A DNA stretch of 64,000 nucleotides from the NCBI GenBank assembly GCA_047601665.1, contig JASGIT010000001.1, forward strand, positions 2,232,001-2,296,000, given 5' to 3'. The stretch is from JASGIT01 sp047601665 (GTDB taxonomy: Bacteria > Pseudomonadota > Gammaproteobacteria > Burkholderiales > Burkholderiaceae_C). Shown piece after piece: positions 29,090 through 37,575 of the stretch. Under the pieces are notes generated by a model. The model saw only the letters and a list, made by a program, of their open reading frames with translations, had not been told where the DNA came from and did not search any database. Both the position numbers and the translations under genes were made by a program. Numbering within the stretch: position 1 is the first letter of the stretch; each line of letters opens with the position of its first letter.

Positions 29090-31327
29090 TTATGCGATCT
29101 TGAAACGGGCCACGGACTGGCGCAGTTCCTCGGCCATCTGCGACAGCTCGCGTACCTGCCGGGCCGTGGCGCGCGTGCCGTCGCCGGTCTGCTCGGTCAC
29201 GGCGAAGATGTGCTGGATGTTGCCTGCCACCTCGTTGGCCAGCGTGGCCTCGCGCGAGGCGGAGGACGAGATCTGCTCGATCAGGTCGGCCAGGCGGCGC
29301 GACACGCGGTCGATCTCGGTCAGCGCGGTGCCGGCGCTGTCGGACAGCCGCGCGCCTTCCACCACGCCCTGGGTGGAGCGCTCCATGGCGGCCACGGCGT
29401 CCTGCGTATCGGTTTGGATGGCCTTCACCAGCGCCGCGATCTGGCGCGTGGCGTCGGCGGAGCGTTCCGCGAGGCGCTGCACTTCTTCGGCCACCACCGA
29501 GAAGCCTCGGCCCGCGTCGCCCGCCGACGCGGCCTGGATGGCGGCGTTCAGGGCCAGCACGTTGGTCTGCTCGGTGATGTCGGAAATCAGTTCGGTGATT
29601 TCGCCGATCTCCTGCGACGACTCGCCCAGGCGCTTGATGCGCTTGGAGGTGTCCTGGATCTGGTCGCGGATGGAGTTCATGCCGCCGATGGCGTTCTGCA
29701 CCGCCTGCAGGCCCGAGTCGGCGGCCTGCAGCGACTGGCGCGCCACCGCCGCGGACTCCTGCGCCTGCGACGACACGCCGTTGATGCGCTGCGCCATGTC
29801 GAGCACGGAGTTGCCGGTTTCGCGGATCTCGCGCAACTGCTCGGTGGAGGCGGCGAGCAGCTCGGTCGAGGTGCTGTCCACCTGCGCCGTGGTGTGCGCC
29901 ACGCGCGTGGCGGTGTTCTGCACGCTGCCCACGATGTGGCGCAGCTCCTCGACCGTGTAGTTCACCGAGTCGGCGATGGCGCCGGTGATGTCCTCGGTCA
30001 CCGTGGCTTCCTGCGTCAGGTCGCCTTCGGCCACGGACTGCAGCTCGTTCATCAGCCGCAGAATGGCGGCCTGGTTGGCGTCGTTCACGCGCTTGGCTTC
30101 CTGCTCGCGGCGGCGCGCTTCCTGCTGCTGCTGCTCGGCGGCCATGTGGCGCATACGGCTGTCCAGCAGTTGCACGCGCGAGATGCCGACGCCGCACAGC
30201 AGCACGAACAGCACCGCCAGCGCCAGCGCGGCAAACTGGCCCGGGCCCATGCCGGCCTGGTCGGACAGCGCGTCCTGCAGCCCCTGGAGCTGGCGGCGCA
30301 GCGGCTCGCTGTCGGCCACCACGGCGGACTGCGCCTCGCGCGCCGACACCAGGCCCTGCAGGTTGCCCAGGATGGCGCTGGCCTGCGAGCGGGTCTGCTC
30401 ATAGAGCTTGATGAGCGCCTGCAGCTGCTCGCGCGTCTGCGCGTCCCGGGTGGCGGGCAGGCGCAGTTCGCTGTTGCCGTCCAGCAGGCCCTGGGCGATT
30501 TCCTTGAACGAGTTCAAGTCCTTGCCCAGCAGGAACACGGCCTCGGGGCTCACGCCTTCGGTGGTCTGGAATTCGTTGGCCGATTTGCCGATGCGCTGCG
30601 TGAGCATCACGAGCTGGCCCGCCGCCGAGATTTCCGCCGCGGGCGCGTTCTGCTGCAGCTTGAGCGTGGCGACGGTTTCCGCGATTTCGAGCAGGTCGGA
30701 CGACTGGCGGTTGATGGTGCGCAGCGCGTCGCCCACCTGGGTGAGGATTTTCTGCTGCCCCAGCACCACGCCCGCGTTGCGCTCGGCGCGTTCCATGAGC
30801 GGGGTGATCGCCGCGAGCTCGGCCTGGTAGGCGTCGCCCACGGCCTGCACGCCCAGTTCGCTGTCGCCGCCCTTGAGCGCGCGCACGTTGCGCGCGAGCA
30901 CGCCGGAGCTGTCCTTCACGTCCGGGAACGCCTGCGGGCTGCCCACCAGCGCCTGCGACACCGACTTGGCCAGGCGTTGCGACTGCATCAGCGCCTGGCC
31001 CGTGGCGGCCAACTGCTGGGCCGAGCGGTCGGCGCGCTGCAGCACCCAGCCCGCGATCAGCGCCAGCGCCACCACGCCCACGGCCAGCAGCGCCAGCAGG
31101 CGGCGCTGGTGCGCGGCGGCGGGCGCGTGGCCCAGCAGCGGCAGCGTGACCTGCTCCTCGCCGGCCAGCGGCATGTCCGCCGCGCCGGCGGGATCGCCGT
31201 GCACGCTGTGCATTCCGTCGAGCTGGGGGGCGAGCGCATCGGCGCGGCCGCCAAACGACGAGGCCAGCCCGTCGAACTCGTCGGATTTGCGGCGGAACAG
31301 ACTTCCGATTTGGTGGGCTATCGACAT
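29090..31327 (-). CDS. pilJ: Methyl-accepting chemoreceptor of the Pil-Chp system
   Basis: PilJ of 745 residues. Transmembrane helices lie near 78-98 (LLALLAVGVVALALIAGWVL) and 365-385 (ALALAVLFVLLCGVGISRVQ), framing a long periplasmic PilJ sensing domain. The cytoplasmic part has the receptor hairpin: ISDITEQTNVLALNAAIQAA then SAGDAGRGFSVVAEEVQRLA. The first 75 residues are cytoplasmic and include a variable linker. It is thought to sense pilus tension or retracted pilin and to control ChpA. It follows pilI by 21 bases, with chpA four bases downstream. Confidence 0.95.
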   Translation of the reverse strand: MSIAHQIGSLFRRKSDEFDGLASSFGGRADALAPQLDGMHSVHGDPAGAADMPLAGEEQVTLPLLGHAPAAAHQRRLLALLAVGVVALALIAGWVLQRADRSAQQLAATGQALMQSQRLAKSVSQALVGSPQAFPDVKDSSGVLARNVRALKGGDSELGVQAVGDAYQAELAAITPLMERAERNAGVVLGQQKILTQVGDALRTINRQSSDLLEIAETVATLKLQQNAPAAEISAAGQLVMLTQRIGKSANEFQTTEGVSPEAVFLLGKDLNSFKEIAQGLLDGNSELRLPATRDAQTREQLQALIKLYEQTRSQASAILGNLQGLVSAREAQSAVVADSEPLRRQLQGLQDALSDQAGMGPGQFAALALAVLFVLLCGVGISRVQLLDSRMRHMAAEQQQQEARRREQEAKRVNDANQAAILRLMNELQSVAEGDLTQEATVTEDITGAIADSVNYTVEELRHIVGSVQNTATRVAHTTAQVDSTSTELLAASTEQLREIRETGNSVLDMAQRINGVSSQAQESAAVARQSLQAADSGLQAVQNAIGGMNSIRDQIQDTSKRIKRLGESSQEIGEITELISDITEQTNVLALNAAIQAASAGDAGRGFSVVAEEVQRLAERSADATRQIAALVKAIQTDTQDAVAAMERSTQGVVEGARLSDSAGTALTEIDRVSRRLADLIEQISSSASREATLANEVAGNIQHIFAVTEQTGDGTRATARQVRELSQMAEELRQSVARFKIA

Positions 31328-31348
31328 GGGCGGTCTCGTCGGCCTCGT

Positions 31349-31876
31349 TCAGGCACTGATGCTGAGGAACGCCGGATGCTGCGCCAGGGCGTGCAGGTCC
31401 AGCTCTTGCCAGCGCGCGCCCTGGGCATCCAGGTGCACGGCGCCGAAGTAGGGGGGCGCGTCGGGGGCGGCGGGTTCGCGGCCCGCGAAGGCATCGGCTC
31501 CGCGCAGGCCCAGCAGGCGGTCCACGCGCAGGGCGGCATTCACTTCCAGCGCCGCGCCCAGCGCCAGCAGGCTGGATTCGGCCAGCGCCTGCTCGCTGTG
31601 CGCGGTCTCGCCGCCCAGCAGGCCGGCCAGATCGGCCACGCCCACCAGCGTGCCGCGCAGGCTGGCCACGCCCAGGAACCAGGGCTGGGTGTAGGGCACG
31701 GGCTGCACGCCCGGCCAGGCAAAGATTTCGCCCGATTGGGCCAGGGGCGCCAGGTAGCGCCGGCCGGCGGCTTCCACGGCCAGCCAGGAGGAAACGGCTG
31801 CGCCCTGGCCGCGCGCCGCTTGCAGGCGATCGGCCAGGCGGGCTTGCAGTTCGCGCAGGGCTTCGCGGTTGGCCAT
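31349..31876 (-). CDS. pilI: CheW-like adaptor of the Pil-Chp system
   Basis: PilI of 175 residues, a CheW-fold adaptor that couples PilJ to ChpA. The CheW signature occurs near 75-105: PWFLGVASLRGTLVGVADLA, then GLLGGETAHSEQALAESSLL. It is similar in length to other PilI proteins. ATG at 31876, nine bases after pilH. The second CheW-fold protein of the window (40063) belongs to the flagellar pathway. Confidence 0.92.
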   Translation of the reverse strand: MANREALRELQARLADRLQAARGQGAAVSSWLAVEAAGRRYLAPLAQSGEIFAWPGVQPVPYTQPWFLGVASLRGTLVGVADLAGLLGGETAHSEQALAESSLLALGAALEVNAALRVDRLLGLRGADAFAGREPAAPDAPPYFGAVHLDAQGARWQELDLHALAQHPAFLSISA

Positions 31877-31885
31877 GTGCGCGGG

Positions 31886-32251
31886 CTAGCTGAGCGCGTC
31901 GATCTTGGCCTGGAGCTCGGCCGGATCCACCGGTTTGGTCACGTAGCCGCGCGCGCCCTGGCGCATACCCCAGACGCGGTCGGTTTCCTGGTTCTTGCTG
32001 GTGCACATGATGATGGGCACGTCGGCATATTGCGGGTCGCGCGTGATGGAGCGCGTGAGCTGGAAGCCGTTTTGCCCGGGCATCACCACGTCCATCAGGA
32101 TGAGGTCGGGTTTTTCCTCGGCCAGGCGCCTGAAGGCTTCATCGGCATTCTCGGCGGTGCGCACCTGCATTCCCTTTTTTTGCAGCACGTCGGTCAGAAA
32201 CATCAGCTCGGTCTTCGAGTCGTCGACGATCAGCACTTTGCGGATGGGCAT
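31886..32251 (-). CDS. pilH: Response regulator of twitching motility
   Basis: PilH of 121 residues, a single receiver domain. The acidic pair is in KVLIVDDSKTE and the phospho-acceptor is Asp54 in LILMDVVMPGQNGF. Thr/Lys switch residues are in IIMCTSKNQE and YVTKPVDP. It ends right after helix 5, with no output domain, as in PilH, which regulates pilus retraction. Its start codon shares one base with the pilG stop (TAATG), so the two are translationally coupled. Confidence 0.95.
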   Translation of the reverse strand: MPIRKVLIVDDSKTELMFLTDVLQKKGMQVRTAENADEAFRRLAEEKPDLILMDVVMPGQNGFQLTRSITRDPQYADVPIIMCTSKNQETDRVWGMRQGARGYVTKPVDPAELQAKIDALS

Positions 32252-32649
32252 TACATCGCTCCCCGGGAGGCATTGCCGAACTGCTGTACGGCCTGGAGCA
32301 GCTGGTCTTTGGTAAATGGCTTGGTCAGATATTCCTGGCAGCCCACCATGCGGCCGCGCGCCTTGTCGAATACGCCGTCTTTCGACGACAGCATGACCAC
32401 CGGCGTGTGCGCGAAACGCGCATTGCGCTTGATGATGGCGCAGGTCTGGTAGCCGTCGAGCTTGGGCATGAGGATGTCGCAGAAAATGAGCTGCGGCTGG
32501 TAATCGTTGACCTTGGCGAGCGCGTCGAAGCCGTCGTCGGCCAGCAGCACCTCGTGCCCGCCCTGCTTGAGGAAGATTTCGGCGCTGCGGCGGATGGTAT
32601 TGCTGTCGTCCACCACGAGCACGCGCAAAGGAATATCGGTTGCCGTCAA
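32251..32649 (-). CDS. pilG: Response regulator of twitching motility
   Basis: PilG of 132 residues, a stand-alone receiver acting on pilus extension. VLVVDDSNTIRRSAEIFLKQ gives the acidic pocket and Asp58 in LIFCDILMPKLDGYQ is the acceptor. VVMLSSKDGVFDKARG and YLTKPFTKDQL carry the switch residues. The start is TTG at 32649 with a good GGGAG eight bases upstream; no closer ATG fits the domain boundary. It is the first chemosensory gene after the rubredoxin, 41 bases downstream of it. Confidence 0.95.
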   Translation of the reverse strand: MTATDIPLRVLVVDDSNTIRRSAEIFLKQGGHEVLLADDGFDALAKVNDYQPQLIFCDILMPKLDGYQTCAIIKRNARFAHTPVVMLSSKDGVFDKARGRMVGCQEYLTKPFTKDQLLQAVQQFGNASRGAM

Positions 32650-32690
32650 TTGCTATTCACTCCCGATAGAAAATCCCAAAATCGCCGGGT

Positions 32691-32864
32691 TCAAATCTGA
32701 ACCATCTCGAAATCGTCCTTGCGCGCGCCGCATTCAGGGCAGGTCCAATTCATGGGCACCTGGTCCCACGGGGTATTGGGCGCAATGCCATGCTCCGGAG
32801 AACCTTCGGACTCGTCGTAAATCCAACCGCAAATCAAGCACATCCAGGTTTTAGGTTCGGTCAC
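32691..32864 (-). CDS. rubA: Rubredoxin
   Basis: Rubredoxin of 57 residues, a one-iron electron carrier. Both knuckles are present: WMCLICGWIYDESEG near the start and NWTCPECGARKDDFEMVQI at the end, giving the CxxCG and CPxCG ligands of the Fe(SCys)4 site. WDQVPMNW between them is typical. The start is taken as GTG at 32864 (residues VTEPKTW); the only nearby ATG would remove residues right before the first Cys. It leads the pil-chp block on the same strand and is divergent from thiD. Its partner is not in this window. Confidence 0.93.
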   Translation of the reverse strand: MTEPKTWMCLICGWIYDESEGSPEHGIAPNTPWDQVPMNWTCPECGARKDDFEMVQI

Positions 32865-32952
32865 AGCTTAAAGGGGTGTCACATAGAATGCAACGATTGT
32901 ATCCAGCCATGTCAGCGGTTTGCGGCCTGGGCGCTACAGACGACACTCCCTC

Positions 32953-33870
32953 ATGACTGCTCCCGACGACGTTTCCCTCCCTCCTCCCGACGACGAAACC
33001 GCCCTGCCGGCCTGCGTGCTGGTCTTCAACGCCAACGACCCCAGCGGCGCGGGCGGCCTGACCGCCGACGTGGCCGCCATCGCCTCCGTGGGCGGCCACC
33101 CCGCCACCGTGGTGACCGGGGCCTATGCGCGCGACACGGGCAACGTGTTCGACCACTTCCATTTCGACGACGAGGCCGTGGCCGAGCAGGCGCGCGCCGT
33201 GCTCGAAGACCTGCCCGTCCAGGCCATCAAGGTGGGCTTCGTCGGCAGCCCGGCCACGCTGGGCGTGATCGCGCAGATCGCGGACGACTACGCCGAAACG
33301 CCCGTCATCGCCTACATGCCCAGCCTGAGCTGGTGGAGCGACGACCTGATCGACCAGTACCTCGACGCCTTTGCCGAGCTGCTGCTGCCCCAGGCTTCCG
33401 TGCTGGTCGGCAGCCACGGCACGCTGTGGCGCTGGCTGCTGCCCGACTGGAGCAGCGAGCGCAGCCCCGGCGCGCGCGACATCGCCGCCGCCGCCGCCCA
33501 GCACGGCACGCCCTATGTGCTGGTGACCGGCATTCCCGCCGACGGCCAGTGCGTGGAGAACGTGCTCGCATCGCCCGAGGCGGTGCTGGGCAGCGGCAAG
33601 TTCGAACTGTTCGAGGCCACGTTCACCGGCGCGGGCGACACGCTCAGCGCGGCGCTGACCGCATTGATCGCGAGCGGCACCGATCTGGGCGAGGCCACGG
33701 CGGAAGCCCTGGCCTTCCTCGACCAGAGCCTGGCCGCGGGCTACCGCCCTGGCATGGGCCATGTGCTGCCCGACCGCATGTTCTGGGCGCACGCGGGAGA
33801 CGACGACGAAGAATCCGAATCCGAACCCGACCCTTTTGATGGAATGCCCCCCCATGACACCAGACACTGA
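32953..33870 (+). CDS. thiD: Hydroxymethylpyrimidine/phosphomethylpyrimidine kinase family
   Basis: Protein of 305 residues of the ribokinase-like ThiD family, which phosphorylates HMP and HMP-P in thiamine synthesis. It has the N-terminal FNANDPSGAGGLTADVAAIA box and the catalytic GAGD signature in FTGAGDTLSAALTALIA (about 225-241). It is longer than typical ThiD by an acidic tail (DDDEESESEPDPFDGMPPHD) that overlaps the start of hemL. A salvage or related-kinase role cannot be excluded. The ATG at 32953 gives the normal N-terminus; the ribosome site is weak. Confidence 0.85.
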   Translation: MTAPDDVSLPPPDDETALPACVLVFNANDPSGAGGLTADVAAIASVGGHPATVVTGAYARDTGNVFDHFHFDDEAVAEQARAVLEDLPVQAIKVGFVGSPATLGVIAQIADDYAETPVIAYMPSLSWWSDDLIDQYLDAFAELLLPQASVLVGSHGTLWRWLLPDWSSERSPGARDIAAAAAQHGTPYVLVTGIPADGQCVENVLASPEAVLGSGKFELFEATFTGAGDTLSAALTALIASGTDLGEATAEALAFLDQSLAAGYRPGMGHVLPDRMFWAHAGDDDEESESEPDPFDGMPPHDTRH

Positions 33871-35164
33871 CAAGAACGTCCCCCTGTTCGAACGCGCCCG
33901 CGCGCTGATTCCCGGCGGCGTGAACTCGCCCGTGCGCGCCTTCAAGGCCGTGGGCGGCACGCCGCGCTTCGTGCAGCGCGCGCAAGGCGCGTATTTCTGG
34001 GACGCCAACGGCCAGCGCTTCATCGACTACATCGGCTCCTGGGGCCCGATGATCCTGGGCCACGGCCACCCCGCCGTGGTCGAGGCGGTGCAGAAGGCCG
34101 CGCTGGACGGCCTGAGCTTCGGCGCGCCCACCGAGCGCGAGGTGGAACTGGCCGAGGAAATCCTGCGCCTCGTGCCGTCGATGGAGATGATCCGCCTCGT
34201 CAGCTCGGGCACCGAGGCGGGCATGAGCGCCATCCGCCTTGCGCGCGGCGCCACGGGCCGCAGCAAGATCGTCAAGTTCAACGGCTGCTACCACGGCCAT
34301 GCGGACGCGCTGCTGGTCAAGGCCGGCTCGGGCCTGGCCACGTTCGGCCACGCCACCAGCGCGGGCGTGCCGCCCGAGGTGGTGCAGCACACGCTGGTGC
34401 TCGAATACAACGACGTGGCGCAGCTGGAAGAAGCCTTCGCGCTGCACGGCCCCGAGATCGCGGGGCTGATGATCGAGCCGATCGCGGGCAACATGAACTT
34501 CGTGCGCGCCAGCGTGCCCTTCATGCGCCGCTGCCGCGAGCTGTGCACGCAGTACGGCGCGCTGCTGGTGCTGGACGAGGTGATGACCGGTCTGCGCGTG
34601 GCCCTGGGCAGCGCGCAAAGCCTGTACGCGCGGCAGATTCCCGGCTTCAAGCCCGACCTGACCGTGCTGGGCAAGGTGATTGGCGGCGGTATGCCGCTGG
34701 CGGCCTTCGGCGGGCCGCGCGCCATCATGGAGCAGCTCGCGCCGCTGGGGCCGGTGTACCAGGCGGGCACGCTGTCGGGCAACCCGGTGGCCACCGCCTG
34801 CGGGCTGGCAACGCTGCGCGAGATCAGCAAGCCGGGCTTCTTCGAGGCGCTGTCCGCCCGCACCCGCTCGCTGACCGAGGGGCTGTGCGCCGCCGCCGAG
34901 GCCGAGGGCGTGCCCTTCAGCGCCGACTGCGAGGGCGGCATGTTCGGCTTCTTCCTGCAGCCCGCGCTGCCGCAGAACTACCCGCAGGTGCTGGCCACCG
35001 ACGGCGCCCGGTTCAACGCCCTGTTCCACGGCCTGCTGGAGCGCGGCGTGTACATCGCGCCCGCGCTGTACGAGGCGGGCTTCGTGAGCGCGGCGCACAG
35101 CGCGCAAGACATCGCGGCCACCGTGGCGGCGGCGCGCGAGGTGTTCCAGGGCTTTCAAAATTGA
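33854..35164 (+). CDS. hemL: Glutamate-1-semialdehyde 2,1-aminomutase
   Basis: HemL of 436 residues, a PLP enzyme that turns glutamate-1-semialdehyde into 5-aminolevulinate for haem. It begins NVPLFERARALIPGGVNSPV. The PLP-binding Lys is in LTVLGKVIGGGMPLAAFGG, and FVRASVPFMRRCRELC and LVLDEVMTGLRVALGSAQSL are family hallmarks. Length is standard. ATG at 33854 overlaps thiD by 17 bases; an in-frame ATG five codons upstream is possible. The stop TGA falls inside a dispersed element (GFQN then stop). Confidence 0.97.
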   Translation: MTPDTDKNVPLFERARALIPGGVNSPVRAFKAVGGTPRFVQRAQGAYFWDANGQRFIDYIGSWGPMILGHGHPAVVEAVQKAALDGLSFGAPTEREVELAEEILRLVPSMEMIRLVSSGTEAGMSAIRLARGATGRSKIVKFNGCYHGHADALLVKAGSGLATFGHATSAGVPPEVVQHTLVLEYNDVAQLEEAFALHGPEIAGLMIEPIAGNMNFVRASVPFMRRCRELCTQYGALLVLDEVMTGLRVALGSAQSLYARQIPGFKPDLTVLGKVIGGGMPLAAFGGPRAIMEQLAPLGPVYQAGTLSGNPVATACGLATLREISKPGFFEALSARTRSLTEGLCAAAEAEGVPFSADCEGGMFGFFLQPALPQNYPQVLATDGARFNALFHGLLERGVYIAPALYEAGFVSAAHSAQDIAATVAAAREVFQGFQN

Positions 35165-35250
35165 TAGCTGCAAGCGCTTGGTATTCAACGGTTTGCTTAT
35201 GGAAACAAGCTGAAATGCTTGTACATCAAGCGCTAGCTGCTATGCTTTTC
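35153..35250. repeat. Dispersed element, copy 4: two copies head to head
   Basis: The left half begins tttcaaaattgatagctgca and continues agcgcttgg. The right half reads inverted, ending agcgctagctgctatgctttt. Together they form a large imperfect palindrome that fills the gap between hemL and the convergent NarL-type regulator. It supplies the hemL stop codon and reaches the regulator's stop. Confidence 0.75.
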
Positions 35251-35878
35251 ATACCAGCTGATTGCGGATGGCGTACACCGTCAGCTCCGCGTTGTTGCTG
35301 AGCTTGAGCTTGTCGAGCACCCGCGCGCGGTACACGCTCACGGTCTTGGGGCTGAGCATGAGCTCCTCGGCAATGTCCGACAGCTTGCGGCCCGAGGCGA
35401 TCTTCACCAGCGTCTGCAGCTCGCGCTCCGACAGCGCCTCGTGCGGCAGCTCGGGCGTGGGCTCGGCCAGGCTGTCGGCCAGCATCTGCGCCACCTCGGG
35501 CGTGAGGTACTTGCGGCCCTGCACCAGCGTGCGCACGGCGTTGATCAGCTCCACCGGGTCGCCCGCCTTGTTCACGTAGCCGTGCGCTCCAGCCTTCAGG
35601 CAGCGCAGCGCGTACTGGTCCTCGGGGTACATGCTGACGATCAGCACCTTGATGGCGGCGTGTGTCTCGCGCAGGCTGGCCAGCGCCTCCAGGCCGCCGC
35701 GGCCGGGCATGTTCAGGTCCAGCAGCAGCACGTCGCAGGGCGCGTGGCGCAGCGCCTCGCGCAGCTCGGAATAGCCGCCCGACTCGGCGGTCACCGTGAT
35801 GTCGGGCGCATCCGCCAGCGTGTCGCGGATGCCGCGGCGCAGCATGGCGTGGTCGTCGCAGAGCATGACGTGGATCAT
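35249..35878 (-). CDS. NarL/FixJ-family response regulator
   Basis: Protein of 209 residues. The receiver domain (about 1-120) has acidic residues in MLCDDHAMLRRGIRDTLADA and acceptor Asp54 in VLLLDLNMPGRGG. The LuxR-type helix-turn-helix (about 145-205) shows LSERELQTLVKIASGRKLSD, MLSPKTVSVYRARVLDKLKL. It binds DNA upon phosphorylation by a HisKA_3 kinase, and such a kinase is encoded just upstream with a four-base ATGA overlap. Target genes are unknown. Confidence 0.93.
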   Translation of the reverse strand: MIHVMLCDDHAMLRRGIRDTLADAPDITVTAESGGYSELREALRHAPCDVLLLDLNMPGRGGLEALASLRETHAAIKVLIVSMYPEDQYALRCLKAGAHGYVNKAGDPVELINAVRTLVQGRKYLTPEVAQMLADSLAEPTPELPHEALSERELQTLVKIASGRKLSDIAEELMLSPKTVSVYRARVLDKLKLSNNAELTVYAIRNQLV

Positions 35879-36963
35879 GGGGCGGACTCCTTCAAGGGAA
35901 TGGACACGATCACCGACGTGCCCTGCCCGGGCCGGCTGCTCACGTCCAGCCAGCCGTCGACGGTGCGCGCGCGCTCCTGCAGGCCCCTGAGGCCGAACGC
36001 CTTGGGCTTGGCGCGCGCCTCGGGCGAGAGGCCGCAGCCGTCGTCGGCCACCTCCAGCGTGAGCACGCCTTCGTGGTCCGACAGGTCGATGCGCACCTGC
36101 CGCGCTTGGGCGTACTTGGCCACGTTGGTCAGCGCCTCCTGCGCGGTGCGGTAGGCCACCAGCTGCACGTCGGCGGGCAGGGCGATGGCGCCGGCGCTGG
36201 CCTGCACCTGGGCGGGGATGCCCGTGCGCCGCTCGAAGCCCTCGGCCAGCCACCGCACGGCGGCCACCAGCCCCTGGTCGAGCACCGGCGGGCGCAGGTT
36301 CATCATGATGCGCTGGCTCGCGCCGATGGCGTGCTGCAGCATCTCCACCGCCGCCTGGGCGTGGCCGGCGATGGCGGCATCGCCCTGGGCATGGCGGCCG
36401 ATCCAGGCCAGGTCGAACTTCACGGCGGTGAGCGCGCCGCCGATGTCGTCGTGGATCTCGCGCGCGATCGCGGCGCGCTCGGCCTCGATGGAGCGCTGCA
36501 GATGCTCGGTCAGATCGGCCAGCCGCCGCTCGGACGCCGCCAGCTCCGCCGCCGCCGCCTCGCGTGCGCGCCGCGCCTCGTGCACCTCGATGGCGCGCGC
36601 GACGACGTGCGGCAGCCGCCCCATGTCGTCCTTGAGCAGATAGTCGGCAATGCCCAGCCGCATCGCATCCACCGCCGCCGCCTCGCCGATCGCGCCCGAC
36701 AGCAGCACGAACGGCGGGTGCCGCGGCTGCTGCGCCACGTGGCGCCAGGCGTCCAGGGCCGTGAAGCCGGGCAGGCGGTAGTCCGCCAGGATCAGGTCGA
36801 AGCCGGCCGCGTCCAGCTGCCGCAGCGCCTGCAGGGTGTCGATGTGCTGAACGTCGCAGGCCATGCCGCCACGCCGCAGCGCAAGGCGGGCCAGGTGGTG
36901 ATCCGCCAGCGAATCCTCGATATGCAGTATCCGAAGGGGTCGATTCGACGGTTCAAAAACCAT
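35875..36963 (-). CDS. Receiver-histidine kinase hybrid (HisKA_3 type)
   Basis: Protein of 362 residues. Unusually, the receiver comes first (about 10-130: RILHIEDSLADHHLARLALR, acceptor Asp61 in FDLILADYRLPGF). A coiled coil follows, then the dimerisation domain with the NarX-type His box IAREIHDDIGGALTAVKFDL. The ATPase domain has AYRTAQEALTNVAKYAQARQ and EVADDGCGLS and FGLRGLQERA. No transmembrane segment is visible, so it is cytosolic and may be driven by a second kinase. The ATG at 36963 starts at the domain edge; one nine codons upstream is possible. It pairs with the overlapping NarL-type regulator. Confidence 0.9.
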   Translation of the reverse strand: MVFEPSNRPLRILHIEDSLADHHLARLALRRGGMACDVQHIDTLQALRQLDAAGFDLILADYRLPGFTALDAWRHVAQQPRHPPFVLLSGAIGEAAAVDAMRLGIADYLLKDDMGRLPHVVARAIEVHEARRAREAAAAELAASERRLADLTEHLQRSIEAERAAIAREIHDDIGGALTAVKFDLAWIGRHAQGDAAIAGHAQAAVEMLQHAIGASQRIMMNLRPPVLDQGLVAAVRWLAEGFERRTGIPAQVQASAGAIALPADVQLVAYRTAQEALTNVAKYAQARQVRIDLSDHEGVLTLEVADDGCGLSPEARAKPKAFGLRGLQERARTVDGWLDVSSRPGQGTSVIVSIPLKESAP

Positions 36964-37011
36964 AGGGCCGCTATCATAGGAGCGATACATTCTGGAACAC
37001 TCTGGAACAAC

Positions 37012-37038
37012 TACAGAAATCCGGGAAGCTGCCGATAT
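37012..37038 (+). promoter_or_regulatory. Sigma-28 (FliA)-like promoter of the che operon
   Basis: TACAGAAA at 37012-37019 (4 of 8), 11 bases, GCCGATAT at 37031-37038 (7 of 8). Spacing equals that of the two sites near fliS and the octad gene. It lies 55 bases before the first che gene and is the only promoter candidate I see in this divergent gap. Confidence 0.55.
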
Positions 37039-37092
37039 CAGTACACCGGCCTCGATCGCCGAAGTTTTTTGGGGCAGCGACATGGAGTCACG

Positions 37093-37539
37093 ATGCAATC
37101 AACGCTCACAACATCCGAAGGGCCGTCAGTCCAGGTGCCGGTCATGGTGGCGGCGGAGTTGCAGGACTCCCTGCTGGTCGTCATGCGCGACCTGGAGCGG
37201 CTCGAAGGGCTGATCTCCCACGCCACCGACAACCTGCTGGCCCGCTTCGGCGAGGCCAATGGCCTGCTGACCGAGCACATCGTGGACGAAACACCCGCGC
37301 TGCTCGCGGCGCGCACCGCCCTGCGCAGCGCCGTGACCGAACTGCAATTCCAGGACATGGCCTCGCAGCTCATCTGGCACACCACCAAGGTGATCCAGAG
37401 CTGCGCCTTCCGGCTCGCGGCCGAGGCCATGGGCCATGACGAAGGCGAAGAGGCCGCCCCTTTCGCCGAAATGGCCCCCGACCGGCCCAACCCCGTCACG
37501 CAAAGCGAGATGGACGCCGGTTCCGTCGACCTGTTCTGA
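37093..37539 (+). CDS. CheZ-like chemotaxis protein
   Basis: Protein of 148 residues, first gene of the che operon. The helical region around residues 80-105 (RTALRSAVTELQFQDMASQL) resembles the LQFQD phosphatase segment of CheZ, which dephosphorylates CheY-P. It is shorter than enterobacterial CheZ (about 214). It ends SEMDAGSVDLF, and CheD later in the operon ends with the same six residues, GSVDLF. cheY is the next gene, 36 bases away, supporting a CheY-phosphatase role. The family is not certain, so no symbol is given. Confidence 0.7.
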   Translation: MQSTLTTSEGPSVQVPVMVAAELQDSLLVVMRDLERLEGLISHATDNLLARFGEANGLLTEHIVDETPALLAARTALRSAVTELQFQDMASQLIWHTTKVIQSCAFRLAAEAMGHDEGEEAAPFAEMAPDRPNPVTQSEMDAGSVDLF

Positions 37540-37575
37540 CCTATTTCTCCATTCCAAGACACGCTGGAGCCCTAC

